Positions 16,801-25,867 of a stretch of DNA of 64,000 bases are shown piece after piece. The DNA is from Flexivirga endophytica. Lineage in GTDB: Bacteria > Actinomycetota > Actinomycetes > Actinomycetales > Dermatophilaceae. The stretch covers positions 434,001 through 498,000 of the forward strand of contig NZ_BMHI01000004.1 in the NCBI RefSeq assembly GCF_014640635.1. Direction: 5' to 3'. Under the pieces are notes generated by a model. It saw nothing but the letters and a program-made list of their open reading frames with translations. It had not been told where the DNA came from and searched no databases. The translations under genes and the position numbers were made by a program. Within the stretch, counting starts at the first letter, position 1. Every line of letters begins with the position of its first letter.

Positions 16801-18396
16801 GTGATCCTCCGTCTCGCGCTCGCCGTTGCCGGAGGACTGTGTCTGTGGCTGTCCTTCCCCGGACCGGCCATCTGGCCCGCCGCCATCGTCGGTGTCGCCC
16901 TCCTCGCCCTCGCCACCAAAGGCACCCGGGTGCGCACCGGTTTCCTGCTCGGCCTGGTCGGTGGATTCGCCTGTTTCGGCCCCACGCTGCACTGGGCCGG
17001 CACCTACGTCGGCGCCGTGCCCTGGCTCGCTCTGGCGATCACCGAGTCGGTCTATCTCGCACTGATGGGTATGGCGTGCTCCCTGGTGCAGTCCGCCCGT
17101 CGCTGGGAGCTGCTGCCGCAGTGGCTTTCGCCCGCCGACGGCCCGCACGTGCGCCCGCTGGCGATCGCGTTGCTGTGGGTGCTGCAGGAGGCCGTGCGCG
17201 ACTCGATGCCGTTCGGGGGCTTCCCCTGGGCGCGCCTCGCGTGGTCGACCGCGGGATCGCCGATCGCGCATCTCGCGTCGATCTTCGGTGCCCCCGGGCT
17301 GACCTTCGTGGTGGCGCTGCTCGGTGGTTGGCTGGCGCTGACTGTCGACCGCGTGCGCAGGGGTATGCCGCCGGCGCGCGCCATACTCCCGCGGTTGTGG
17401 CCGGTGGTCGCCGGCGTGGCCGTCGTCGGACTCGCGGTCGTCTATCCCACGCCGACCAGCGGCAAGAAGATGCAGGTGCTCGCCATACAGGGCAACGTCC
17501 CCACTGCGGGGCTGGAGTTCAACGCCCAGCGGCGCGCGGTGCTGGACAACCACGTCAAGGTCACCGACGCTGCGGCCAAGAAGATCAAGGACGGCACCAT
17601 GCCGGAGCCGGCCCTGGTGATCTGGCCGGAGAACTCCTCCGACATCGACCCCACCCGCAACGCAGACGCCGGCAGCGAGATTGTCCAGACCGTCGACCGC
17701 ATCGGTGTGCCGCTGATCGTCGGCGCAGTGCTCACCGAGCCGGCGCCACAGACCAGCAACACCTCCCTGCTCTATCTGCCGGACAAGGGCATCACGGACC
17801 GCTACGTCAAGCAGCACCCGGTGCCGTTCGCCGAATACATGCCCTACCGCTCCTTCTTCCGGCACTTCAGCAGCGCGGTCGACCTGGCCGGCAACTTCGC
17901 CGCCGGACACGAGACCGGGTTGTTCCGCGTGCCGACCAAGCACAACGGCACCGTCAAGGTCGCGCCGGTCATCTGTTTCGAGGTGGCCTACGACTCGCTG
18001 ACCCGCAACCCTGTCAAGGACGGCGCCCAGATCCTCGCCGTGCAGACCAACAACGCGACGTTCGGCAAGACCGCCGAATCCGAACAACAGCTGGCGATCT
18101 CGCGGGTGCGTGCCATCGAGCTCGGCCGGTCGATCGTGCACATCTCGACGGTCGGTGTCAGTGGTCTGATCAGCCCCGACGGTGTCGTGCACGGCAAGAC
18201 CGAGCTGTTCACCCCGGAGGCCGTGGCCGGCGCGTTGCCGCTACGCACCAACGAGACCCTGGCCGTTCGCCTCGGCGCGCTGCCGGAGTGGCTCGGCTGC
18301 GCCGCCGCGTTGCTACTGTGCGGAGTCGCCCTGGGCGGCAATCGCTCCGCCCGCCGTCGGTCCCTCAGCGCCAAGGAAGTGCACGAGCTTGTCTGA
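16801..18396 (+). CDS. lnt: Apolipoprotein N-acyltransferase Lnt
   Basis: Lnt adds the third acyl chain to the N-terminal cysteine of lipoproteins at the outer leaflet. The 531-residue protein has about six N-terminal membrane helices and a nitrilase-like domain (about 225-490) with the full Glu-Lys-Cys triad: E277 in WPENSS, K337 in YVKQHPVPF and C392 in PVICFEVAYD. A last helix lies near 500-518. GTG start. TAGGCT (16789-16794) is exactly 6 nt upstream, indicating leaderless transcription. Lipoprotein substrates in the window include the FKBP and DUF3048 proteins. The end overlaps the mannose synthase start. Confidence 0.95.
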   Translation: MILRLALAVAGGLCLWLSFPGPAIWPAAIVGVALLALATKGTRVRTGFLLGLVGGFACFGPTLHWAGTYVGAVPWLALAITESVYLALMGMACSLVQSARRWELLPQWLSPADGPHVRPLAIALLWVLQEAVRDSMPFGGFPWARLAWSTAGSPIAHLASIFGAPGLTFVVALLGGWLALTVDRVRRGMPPARAILPRLWPVVAGVAVVGLAVVYPTPTSGKKMQVLAIQGNVPTAGLEFNAQRRAVLDNHVKVTDAAAKKIKDGTMPEPALVIWPENSSDIDPTRNADAGSEIVQTVDRIGVPLIVGAVLTEPAPQTSNTSLLYLPDKGITDRYVKQHPVPFAEYMPYRSFFRHFSSAVDLAGNFAAGHETGLFRVPTKHNGTVKVAPVICFEVAYDSLTRNPVKDGAQILAVQTNNATFGKTAESEQQLAISRVRAIELGRSIVHISTVGVSGLISPDGVVHGKTELFTPEAVAGALPLRTNETLAVRLGALPEWLGCAAALLLCGVALGGNRSARRRSLSAKEVHELV

Positions 18397-19183
18397 GCAA
18401 GACATTCACCACCGTCCCGCCCTGTCCAACGTCCTGGTGCTGGTGCCGACATACAACGAGCGAGAGAACCTGCCGTTGATCCTCCGTCGCATTCGCGACA
18501 GCGTTCCGGACGCGGATGTCCTGGTGCTGGAAGACAATTCGCCGGACGGCACCGGTGCGGTCGCGGATCGACTGGCCGCTGCTGACCCGCGCCTCCAGGT
18601 CATGCACCGCCCCGGCAAGGAAGGTCTCGGCAAGGCCTACCTGGCCGGCTTCGAGTGGGGACTGCAGCACGGGTATGACGCGCTCGTCGAGATCGACGCC
18701 GACGGCTCGCACCCCCCGGAGCGGCTACCGACGATGCTCGCGGCGGCCGAGGGCGCCGACGTCGTGATCGGTTCGCGCTGGATCCGTGGCGGCAGGGTCG
18801 TCAATTGGCCGATCCACCGCAAGGCGCTCAGCGTCGGCGGCAACATCTACGTCAAGACTCTGCTCGGTATGCCGGTCAACGACGCGACCGCCGGATATCG
18901 CGTCTACCGGTCCGATGCGTTGCGGACCATCGGCCTGGAGGGCGTCGACTCCTACGGCTACTGCTTCCAGGCGGACCTGACCTGGCGCGCGATCCGCGCA
19001 GGGCTCCGCGTCGTGGAGATCCCGATCACCTTCGTCGAGCGCGAGATCGGGCAGTCCAAGATGAACCCGGACATCGCCCGGGAGTCATTGCTCAACATCA
19101 CCCGCTGGGGTTGGGAGTATCGGCGGGGTCAGCTTCGTTCTCTGAGTGAACGTCTCAGTCATCGACAGAAGAAGGACAGCTGA
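18389..19183 (+). CDS. ppm1: Polyprenol monophosphomannose synthase
   Basis: This family-2 glycosyltransferase of 264 residues transfers mannose from GDP-mannose to polyprenyl phosphate, the donor for lipoglycans and protein O-mannosylation. It shows LVLVPTYNERENLP, EDNSPDGTG, the DXD-type EIDADGSHPPE, and GSRWIRGGRVVNWP. The frame is open back to 18182 inside lnt, but the TTG at 18389, preceded by AAGGAAG and overlapping the lnt stop, gives a sensible N-terminus. In Mycobacterium tuberculosis an Lnt-like domain and this enzyme are one protein (Ppm1). Here they are two overlapping genes. Confidence 0.93.
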   Translation: MSEQDIHHRPALSNVLVLVPTYNERENLPLILRRIRDSVPDADVLVLEDNSPDGTGAVADRLAAADPRLQVMHRPGKEGLGKAYLAGFEWGLQHGYDALVEIDADGSHPPERLPTMLAAAEGADVVIGSRWIRGGRVVNWPIHRKALSVGGNIYVKTLLGMPVNDATAGYRVYRSDALRTIGLEGVDSYGYCFQADLTWRAIRAGLRVVEIPITFVEREIGQSKMNPDIARESLLNITRWGWEYRRGQLRSLSERLSHRQKKDS

Positions 19184-19689
19184 TGAGCACCCCGGGCACC
19201 GTCGGCCGCGCACCGTTCTGGGCACGGTTGCTCTTCGCCGTGATCTTGTGCCTGCCGATCATCGAGGTGATCGTCATCGTGCTGGTCTGGCACGTCATCG
19301 GCTGGTGGACGCTGCTGGCGCTGGCGGTCTGCTTCTGCCTGGGGCTGTTCGTCATCAAGCGCGCATCGGTGGGTGCCGCCCGGGAGATGCGCGCCGCGAT
19401 GGCCGAGCGGCGGCCGCCGGCCCGTGAGGTCGCGGATGCGCCGCAGGCGCTCGTCGGGGGTGTGCTGCTGCTCATCCCCGGGTTCGTGACCTCGCTGCTC
19501 GGCGTCATCCTGATCTTGCCCGGGATGCGCTCGGTGTCCCGGCGGCTGATGCAGGTCGTGGTCGGCCGCCGGATGGGTGCCGGAGGTGTTCGCGTCGTCG
19601 ACTACACCGCGACGCACACCGACGTCCGCCGGGACGACCCAGAGGTCATCGAGGCGGAGATCATCGACGAGGAGGGTCGGGAGAAGTGA
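19183..19689 (+). CDS. fxsA: FxsA family membrane protein
   Basis: The 168-residue product carries the FxsA domain: two N-terminal helices (about 14-58, ending CLGLFVIKRASVGAAREM) and the PQALVGGVLLLIPGFVTSLLGVILILPGMR segment with a third helix pair. E. coli FxsA, when overproduced, relieves exclusion of phage T7 by the F plasmid; its normal role is unknown. The ATG overlaps the preceding stop (TGATG), so the three genes lnt-ppm1-fxsA form one operon. A strong terminator follows. Confidence 0.88.
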   Translation: MSTPGTVGRAPFWARLLFAVILCLPIIEVIVIVLVWHVIGWWTLLALAVCFCLGLFVIKRASVGAAREMRAAMAERRPPAREVADAPQALVGGVLLLIPGFVTSLLGVILILPGMRSVSRRLMQVVVGRRMGAGGVRVVDYTATHTDVRRDDPEVIEAEIIDEEGREK

Positions 19690-19717
19690 GCTCGCGCTGA
19701 GCCTGCCCGACATACGA

Positions 19718-19753
19718 AAGAGGAGCCGACAGGCTGACCGGTCGGCTCCTCTT
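19718..19753. terminator. Bidirectional terminator between fxsA and rbpA
   Basis: AAGAGGAGCCGAC (19718-19730) and GTCGGCTCCTCTT (19741-19753) form a perfect 13-bp stem with a 10-nt loop. It is followed by TCTCGTTTG on the plus strand and preceded by pyrimidine-rich sequence on the minus strand, and serves both convergent genes. Confidence 0.85.
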
Positions 19754-19770
19754 CTCGTTTGTCGAAGTAC

Positions 19771-20133
19771 TCAGGCGGAGCGCTTGCGGCGCGGCTTCTC
19801 GCCACGCGACGCACGCAGCAGCGTGAGGCGCTCCTGCAGCAACTCCTCCAACTCCGGGATGGAGCGGCGCTCGAGCAGCATGTCCCAGTGGGTGCGCTGG
19901 TGCTTGACCGGCTTGCGCTCGGGCTCCGGGCCGTCCTGCAGCTTGGCTTCGGCACCGCAGGTGCCGCACTCCCAGAGACCCGGGACGTCGGCCTCGACCG
20001 AGAAGGGCAGCTCGCTGACGTGGCCCTGCTCGCACACGTAGCGCACGATCTGGCGCTCACTGAACGCGATGTTGTCCTCGGTCTCCAAGGACAGGGTGCT
20101 CAGGTTGGTCCCTCGCAACGAACGCTCTGCCAT
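19771..20133 (-). CDS. rbpA: RNA polymerase-binding protein RbpA
   Basis: RbpA binds RNA polymerase and group 1/2 sigma factors and stabilises the open complex, an essential or near-essential actinobacterial factor. The 120-residue product shows the N-terminal tail MAERSLRGTNLSTLSLE, the core domain with YVCEQGH and WECGTCGAEA, the basic linker KPVKHQRTHWDMLLERR and the sigma-interacting helix RSIPELEELLQERLTLL. An ATG with a GAGAGAAGTGAG-type ribosome site is used. The promoter region contains a SigH/SigR-type element (see 20218-20244). Confidence 0.96.
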   Translation of the reverse strand: MAERSLRGTNLSTLSLETEDNIAFSERQIVRYVCEQGHVSELPFSVEADVPGLWECGTCGAEAKLQDGPEPERKPVKHQRTHWDMLLERRSIPELEELLQERLTLLRASRGEKPRRKRSA

Positions 20134-20217
20134 GTCCACTCACTTCTCTCTCGTATCGAACCCGTCCGAGACCTGCCCCCCTTTTGGGTCTTCCGGTCTC
20201 GGCGATCTATGACGTGC

Positions 20218-20244
20218 AACGGTCGGTCGGGTCGTGATGTTCCC
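20218..20244 (-). promoter_or_regulatory. SigH/SigR-type promoter of rbpA
   Basis: Read on the minus strand, GGGAAC (20244-20239), a 17-nt spacer and CGTT (20221-20218) match the known SigH/SigR consensus GGGAAY-N17-CGTT. The start site would fall near 20210, giving a leader of about 77 nt. Further upstream, TAAGAT (20294-20289) may be a housekeeping -10, lying inside an inverted repeat GAAGACGT (20258-20265) / ACGTCTTC (20294-20301). Confidence 0.7.
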
Positions 20245-20361
20245 GAACACACGTAATGAAGACGTCTCACGGGCGCAAAAGGTTGCGTATCTTACGTCTT
20301 CGAACGCGTCAGTATGCCGTAAACCGACGAAAAAGTCGCATCGACGCGCCTCGATGGGCGA

Positions 20362-21747
20362 TCAGACCACCTTCGGTGGCGTGTTCCCGGCCTCGATGAT
20401 GCCTTCGCGCACCCGCACGCCGCGTAGCAGCACGGCCCCGACACCGAAGAAGATCACCAGCGCCACGATCGAGAACCGGTAGTCACGGAACCACTGGAAG
20501 ACCAGCCCGAAGACCAGAGTGCCCAGCCAGCTCGTCCCACGTTCCATGGCTTGGTAGAGGCTGAAGAACTCCGACTCCCGGCCGGCCGGGATCAGCCCGC
20601 TGTAGAGCGACCGGGACAGCGACTGGCTGCCGCCGAGGACCAGGCCGATGCCGGCGGCGAGCAGCAACCACAGGCCCAGGTTCTTCTCCGGCAGCGCGCA
20701 CGCGAGGCAGACCACGGCGGTCCACAGGAACAGGCTGGAGTAGATCATCCGTTGCGCTCCGTGCTTCGCCGCCATCCGGGCGAAGGCCAGAGCACCGAAG
20801 AACGCGATGAACTGCACGAGCAGGATCGTGATCACCAGCTCGCTGTCACTGAACTTCAGCTGCTTGCTGCCGTAGAGACTGGCGGAGGCGATCACCGTCT
20901 GCATGCCGTCGTTGTAGAAGAGATAGGCCAGCAGGAAGCGTTTGGTCTGCGGGTAGTGCTGCAGGGATGCGAAGGTGGTGCGCAGCTGCCGGAAGCCGCC
21001 CATCCGGTCGCGCGGCACCGGCCGGTCCATCTGCGCCAGCGTGCGCAGCCCACGCAACGGGATGATTGCGAAGAGCGCCCACCAGATGCCTGCGACCAGG
21101 AATGCCGCCCGGACGGCTCCGGCCTTGTCCAGCCCGAAGGCGTCATGCGCGACCAGCAGGATGAGCGTGGCAGCGAGCAGTGAACCGCCGCCGAGATAGC
21201 CGTAGGCCCAGCCACGCGCCGACACATAGTCCCGGTCGTCCGGTGGGGTGATCCGGATCATGATCGCCGAGTAGACGATCAGTGCCGCGCCGAGACCGAG
21301 GTTGGCGATGATCGCCAGAATCACCCCGAGCTGCCAGTTGGTGCCGCCGACCAGGACCATCGCCGCCGCCGCGGTCGCGCCGACATACGTGAAGCCGGCC
21401 AGATAGCGCAGCGGGTGCATCGACCGGTCGACGATGGCGCCGATGAAGACCAGCACCACGGCCGAGATCACTGTGGAGACCGTCAGCACGTAGGGGACCA
21501 GTGATCCCGGCGCGATGCCGATGCCGAGGACGTCCAGGTTGTTCTCGCACGCCGCATCGCTGGGTTGGCCGGGGCAGGCGACCTTGTTCGCGATCGAGGT
21601 GAGATAAGGCGCGAAGAGCACCGCCGCGGTGACCACCACGTATGACGCCGCGGCCCAGTCGTACCAGTACCAACTGCGCTGGAGGCGCTTCTGCTCCGGG
21701 CTGGAGACTTGCGCGATGGGCGTCCGCAGCAGGGTCACGCGCGACAC
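20362..21747 (-). CDS. MFS transporter, vacuole-effluxer Atg22/UMF1-like
   Basis: This roughly 461-residue membrane protein has twelve predicted helices and Atg22-like features: the N-terminal SWYWYDWAAASYVVV, the central DRDYVSARGWAYGYLGGG and LLAYLFYNDGMQTVIASA, and the late GGSQSLSRSLYSGLIPAGRESEFFSLY. Bacterial members are presumed exporters of amino acids or other small solutes. The frame continues upstream without good homology. GTG at 21747 is tentative, and GTG at 21738 is an alternative. A TAACAG hexamer at 21808-21803 could be its -10. Confidence 0.82.
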   Translation of the reverse strand: MSRVTLLRTPIAQVSSPEQKRLQRSWYWYDWAAASYVVVTAAVLFAPYLTSIANKVACPGQPSDAACENNLDVLGIGIAPGSLVPYVLTVSTVISAVVLVFIGAIVDRSMHPLRYLAGFTYVGATAAAAMVLVGGTNWQLGVILAIIANLGLGAALIVYSAIMIRITPPDDRDYVSARGWAYGYLGGGSLLAATLILLVAHDAFGLDKAGAVRAAFLVAGIWWALFAIIPLRGLRTLAQMDRPVPRDRMGGFRQLRTTFASLQHYPQTKRFLLAYLFYNDGMQTVIASASLYGSKQLKFSDSELVITILLVQFIAFFGALAFARMAAKHGAQRMIYSSLFLWTAVVCLACALPEKNLGLWLLLAAGIGLVLGGSQSLSRSLYSGLIPAGRESEFFSLYQAMERGTSWLGTLVFGLVFQWFRDYRFSIVALVIFFGVGAVLLRGVRVREGIIEAGNTPPKVV

Positions 21748-21817
21748 TGTGGCACACCCGGTGCGCTCGTGGGCGCCGATCGGGCTGCGGGCCGCCGATC
21801 TGTTATCGCAAAGGGAG

Positions 21818-23315
21818 TCAGACGGCCAGTCCGCTGTGCAGGCGGCGCCGCGGGTCGTGCAGCTTGCGGATCTGTGCGAGCCGGGAGAGGTTGCCACCGA
21901 AGTAGCGGCCCGCGCCCTGACCGGTCTCCAGGTAGTTGACGTAACCGCCCGAGGAGTGAAGCGCGACCTGCCGGTGCGCGGTGGCGATCCAGTCACGGGC
22001 GGAGCTGCGGGAAGCGACGCCGACATACCACTGCAGCGACGCGGTGTGGTCCCGCCACGGGAAGGCGGTGTCGGTGCGCTTCGGATCGGCGACGGCACCG
22101 GTGAGCGGGTCGAGCAGAGCGCTGCCCGCCCCACCGGCCCGGGACCGAGCGACGACGGCGCGGGCGATGGCGTTCGCGGTCGGCCGGTCGACCACTGCCA
22201 GCACGTCGGAGCCGGCCGTGAACCGTTGTCGCGTGGACGTGGTGCCGCCGCCCAGGTAGATCGCTGCGTCGAGATAGCCGAGTCGGCGATAGCGGGATGA
22301 CGTGGGGGACACCCCGATGTCGTGGGTCAGCGACGCTGCCGCGACGCGTTCGTCACCCGCTGTCGTCACCCCCACGATGCTGACGTGCAGCCCACCGTTG
22401 CCCGTGGCGTCGACGTGCACGCCGGCCCAGCGGGAGCGGCCGGTCGCCCGGATCCATCGAGCCCAACCGGTCATCACCGGGACTGCAGCGCTGCTGGGGA
22501 AGGTGAGGGTGAAGATGCCCTGGTCGGCGGCTGCGTGCGTGACGAAGCGCAGCGCGGTCCACGATGCCGATGTTGCCGCCGCCACCACCGCGCAGCGCCC
22601 AGAAGATGTCGGAGTGCTGTGTCGCGGTGGCCGTGACGGAGCTGCCGTCCGGCAACACCAGATGCGCTTCGGTCAGTCGATCGGCCGTGAGTCCGTGGGC
22701 GCGCGACTCAACACCGAGACCACCCCCGAGGGTAAGGCCGGCGGTGCCCACGGTCGGGCAGGTTCCGGTCGGTATGGCGCGACCGTGCGCCGCGAGATGC
22801 GCTTTGACGTCATACAACGAGGCGCCGGAGCCGACCAGGACCGTGCGGCTCGCCGGATCGTAGGTGACCGAGTGCAGCGGGCGCAGGTCGAGCACCAGGG
22901 TGCCGTTGGCCGCGGATGCTCCGACGTAGGAATGGCCGCCACCCCGCGGCGCGATCTGCAGGTCGAAGCGCTGGGCGAAACGCATCGCCCGGGCGATGTC
23001 GGCCGTGCGCTGGACCACCATCACGGCGACCGGTCGGTTGGCGTCGAAACGGGTGTCGAAGACGAGTTTCGCCCGGTCGTACTGCGCCGTGCCGGGCAGG
23101 TCGACCGGTCCCTGCACCGTGCGGGCGAAGGCGATCCAGTCCTGCGTGGTCGGCTTCGCCGCGACCGTCGGCACGGACCTGGCACGACCGGCCGGCGCCG
23201 CGGCGGCCCGAGCGGCGCAACCGGCCAGAGCCGTCATCGTGCCGCTGCTGGACAGTGCCAACGCCGTGCGCCGAGTCGTTGTTGTCAGTTTCCCCTGGCT
23301 GTTCGTGATCCCCAT
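21818..23315 (-). pseudogene. FAD-binding BBE-type oxidoreductase, frameshifted
   Basis: Two frames together encode one berberine-bridge-type flavoenzyme of about 499 residues. The first (to about 22561) has a Tat/lipoprotein-like leader (TTTTRRTALAL, then LAGC), the FAD segment APRGGGHSYVG with the usual flavinylated histidine, and GTCPTVGTAGLTLGGGLG. The reading then breaks where GGGGGNIGIV should continue TALRFVTH. The second frame picks up exactly there (TALRFVTHAAADQGIF) and runs to a normal C-terminus with GGYVNYLETGQGAGRYFGGNLSRL. One extra G (a C at 22560-22561 on the plus strand) explains the shift. It may be a real mutation or a sequencing error. Confidence 0.8.
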
Positions 23316-23351
23316 ACACAAGGGACGCCGCAGCCTTCGATTCCGTTGCCC

Positions 23352-24041
23352 TCAGCAGCCGTCGGGCCCGCAGGTCGTGCCCTCGGCATACTGCACGGCC
23401 AACGGATGCGATGCCTGCCAGGCCTGTTCGAGTGCGCCGGTGAAGGTCTGCGCAGGCTGTGCGCCGGAGACACCGAACTTCTCGTCGATCACGAAGAACG
23501 GAACACCTTGGATGCCGTAGGCGCGTGCCTGGGCGAAGTCGTGCTCGACCTCGGCGCGCACCTGCGCGTCGTCGAGCGCGGTGCGCACTTCGTCGGCGTC
23601 GAGACCGTGACGGCCGGCGACCTGGATCAGCTGTGCCGGGTCCCCGATGTCGACGCCGTGCTCGAAGTGGGCGGACAGCAGGTCTTCCTTGACCGCGTCG
23701 GCGACACCGTGGCGCGCGGCGACGTGCAGCAGGTGGTGGGCTCGCATGCTGTTGGCGACGACCAGGTTGTCGAAGTCGTAGTGCAGTCCCTCCCCGGCCG
23801 CCTGCTCCCCGACGTGACCGATCATCTGCTCGACCTGGGCGCGCGGCATACCCTTGCGCTCGGAGAGATAGTCGACCTCGGTGCCGTCATAGTGCTCGGG
23901 CAGCGACGGGTCGAGTTGGTAGCTGTGCCAGGTGATTTCGACGGCATCGGCGTGCGCGAAGTCGCGCAGTCCCGCCTCGAAGCGGCGCTTGCCGATGAAG
24001 CACCAGGGGCACGCGATGTCGGACCAGATGTCAACCTTCAT
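23352..24041 (-). CDS. DsbA family (FrnE-like) oxidoreductase
   Basis: The 229-residue thioredoxin-fold protein starts MKVDIWSDIACPWCFIGKRR, with the CPWC active site at 11-14, and lacks a signal peptide, so it is cytosolic. The helical insertion and GVPFFVIDEKFGVSGAQP (the cis-proline loop) match the FrnE/DsbA-like group, linked in other bacteria to polyketide biosynthesis, stress tolerance or disulfide isomerisation. Its partner is unknown. It is divergent from the YcaQ-like gene with only 49 nt between starts. Confidence 0.88.
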   Translation of the reverse strand: MKVDIWSDIACPWCFIGKRRFEAGLRDFAHADAVEITWHSYQLDPSLPEHYDGTEVDYLSERKGMPRAQVEQMIGHVGEQAAGEGLHYDFDNLVVANSMRAHHLLHVAARHGVADAVKEDLLSAHFEHGVDIGDPAQLIQVAGRHGLDADEVRTALDDAQVRAEVEHDFAQARAYGIQGVPFFVIDEKFGVSGAQPAQTFTGALEQAWQASHPLAVQYAEGTTCGPDGC

Positions 24042-24090
24042 GTATGCCGCAACGGCGTTGCGACCTCGCGCATTCCGCTACCGTGCACGG

Positions 24091-25194
24091 GTGAGCACGG
24101 TGCACCGACTAACCCGCGCGGAGGCTCGACGTATCGCGGTGCGTGCGCAGGTGCTGGCAGCGCCGCGACCGGCCGATCTGCTGTCCGTCGTCCGCGATCT
24201 GGGGTCCGTGCAGGTCGATCTGACGGCGGCGGTCGCGCCCAGTCCGGAGCTGGTCTGCTGGAGCAGGCTCGGTGCGGCATACCCGCTGGGCGGCCTGGAG
24301 GATCTGCGCGAGGCGGGGGAGGTCGTCGAACTGCACGGCCGATTGCTACCGGCGGAGGACCTGCGGCTCCACCGGGCCGAGTTGGCCGACTGGGGCCGGC
24401 ATCCGCGGCTGGAGTGGCAGGAGTCGGTCGCCGAGTGGGTGGAGGCCAACGACCTGTGCCGTCGCGACATCCTCGACCGTCTCGCGGAGGAGGCACCCCT
24501 GCCGGCGGCGGCGTTCGACGACACCTGCGAGGTGCCGTGGCGTTCGACGGGATGGACCAACAACCAGAACGTCGTGCGACTCATCGACTTCATGGAGGGC
24601 CGGGGCGAGGTCGCAGTCACCGGACGGGGCGAGCGCGGCGAGCGGTTGTGGGATCTCGCCGATCGGGTCTATCCCGAGACGGACACGATGCCGCTGGAGG
24701 AGGCGCTGCGAGAACGGGCACGGCGCTCGCTGCACGCGCTGGGGCTGATGCGGCCCAAGGTCTTCGACCTGGCGGGGATCCAGCGCAAGGACATCGAACC
24801 GCCGGGCGAGCCAGCGGTCATCGAGGGTGTGCGCGGTAAGTGGTGTGTCGACCCGGCGCAGCTCGACCAGCCGTTCAAAGGTCGCACCGCATTGTTGTCA
24901 CCACTGGACCGGTTGGTCTTCGACCGGAAGCGGATGGCGGACACCTTCGAGTTCGACTACCAGCTCGAGATGTACAAGCCGAAGGCGAAGCGGCGGTGGG
25001 GCTACTACGCGCTGCCGATCCTGCACGGGGACCGCCTCGTTGGGAAGCTCGACGCCTCCGCCGACCGCCCGCGCGGTCGACTGGTCGTGCACGCCATACA
25101 CGAGGATGTCCCGTTCTCCCGGACGGTGCGAGCAGCCGTGGACCGCGAAATCCGCTCTCTCGCGAGGCTTTTGGCGATACGCGTCGCGAGCTGA
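24091..25194 (+). CDS. Winged-helix DNA-binding protein of the YcaQ (crosslink-repair glycosylase) family
   Basis: The 367-residue product belongs to the winged-helix DUF1006/YcaQ family. It has an N-terminal helical region, the QVDLTAAVAPSPELVCWSRLG segment and a C-terminal KRRWGYYALPILHGDRLVGKLDASADR. E. coli YcaQ and Streptomyces AlkX/AlkZ relatives unhook DNA interstrand crosslinks. AlkZ-type catalytic QxQ or QxD motifs are not obvious here, so glycosylase activity is uncertain. The frame is open to 23932, but TACCGT (24079-24084) is exactly 6 nt before the GTG at 24091, which identifies a leaderless start. Confidence 0.78.
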   Translation: MSTVHRLTRAEARRIAVRAQVLAAPRPADLLSVVRDLGSVQVDLTAAVAPSPELVCWSRLGAAYPLGGLEDLREAGEVVELHGRLLPAEDLRLHRAELADWGRHPRLEWQESVAEWVEANDLCRRDILDRLAEEAPLPAAAFDDTCEVPWRSTGWTNNQNVVRLIDFMEGRGEVAVTGRGERGERLWDLADRVYPETDTMPLEEALRERARRSLHALGLMRPKVFDLAGIQRKDIEPPGEPAVIEGVRGKWCVDPAQLDQPFKGRTALLSPLDRLVFDRKRMADTFEFDYQLEMYKPKAKRRWGYYALPILHGDRLVGKLDASADRPRGRLVVHAIHEDVPFSRTVRAAVDREIRSLARLLAIRVAS

Positions 25195-25197
25195 CGG

Positions 25198-25749
25198 TCA
25201 GGCGGCCTGCAGCCGGCCGGTGAGTGTGACGAGTGCGTCGAGCAGTGCCTTGATCTCGCCGGCGCGACGGTCCTGCAGTTGCAGCCCACCCTCGCCGAAC
25301 TCGGTGAACAGCTGCAGGGACACCTGGTGGCGCACGTCGATCATGTGGAAGTTGGCGACGATCTGCCGCCACTGCTCGACGGCGCGAACGCCGCCGTCAG
25401 CGCCATACGAGACGAAACCGATGGTCTTGCCGGTCCACTCCGGGCCGAGGCTGTCGACCGCGTTCTTCAGGGCGCCCGGGACGCCGTGGTTGTATTCGGG
25501 CGTGATCATCACGTAGCCGTCGCACGCATCGATGGCCTCGCTCCACCGGGTGACCTCGGGGGAGTCGTAATTGCGGCCCGCCATCGACGGCAGGACGGCC
25601 GAGGTCAGCAGGGGGAGCTGGAAGTCGCGCAGGTCCAGCACTTCGAACTCCGCACCGCCCGTCTCCTCGGCGTTGCTGCGCACCCAGTCGGCAACGAGCT
25701 CGCCCTTCCGGCTGTCACGGACAGATCCAAGAATGATTCCGATCTTCAC
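25198..25749 (-). CDS. NADPH-dependent FMN reductase family protein
   Basis: The 183-residue flavodoxin-like protein shows KIGIILGSVRDSRKGE at the N-terminus (FMN phosphate loop), DACDGYVMITPEYNHGVPGALKNAVDSL and VSYGADGG, all typical of NADPH-dependent FMN or azo/quinone reductases. GTG start, preceded by GGGAGG and, 8 nt upstream, TAGCAT as a possible -10. It converges on the YcaQ-like gene with a 3-nt gap. The electron acceptor is unknown. Confidence 0.88.
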   Translation of the reverse strand: MKIGIILGSVRDSRKGELVADWVRSNAEETGGAEFEVLDLRDFQLPLLTSAVLPSMAGRNYDSPEVTRWSEAIDACDGYVMITPEYNHGVPGALKNAVDSLGPEWTGKTIGFVSYGADGGVRAVEQWRQIVANFHMIDVRHQVSLQLFTEFGEGGLQLQDRRAGEIKALLDALVTLTGRLQAA

Positions 25750-25867
25750 GCCTCCCGATGCTAACGAGGTTGACGGATCGTTATGACGGAGGCTGTCGGC
25801 CGGTGCCGATACGCTTGTAGACGATTAGGCGGAACCGTATAAATCAGCCCAGAGCGAGAGGCAACGA

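Noticed and set aside
16531-18192. 553-codon minus-strand frame opposite lnt
   Set aside because: Antisense of a confident lnt with its full catalytic triad; the translation is His/Arg/Asp-rich without family features.
22302-24839. 845-codon open frame on the plus strand
   Set aside because: It runs antisense through the FAD oxidoreductase and DsbA-like genes and then out of frame through the YcaQ-like gene; composition is Arg/Gly-rich with no domain. High GC makes such shadow frames long.
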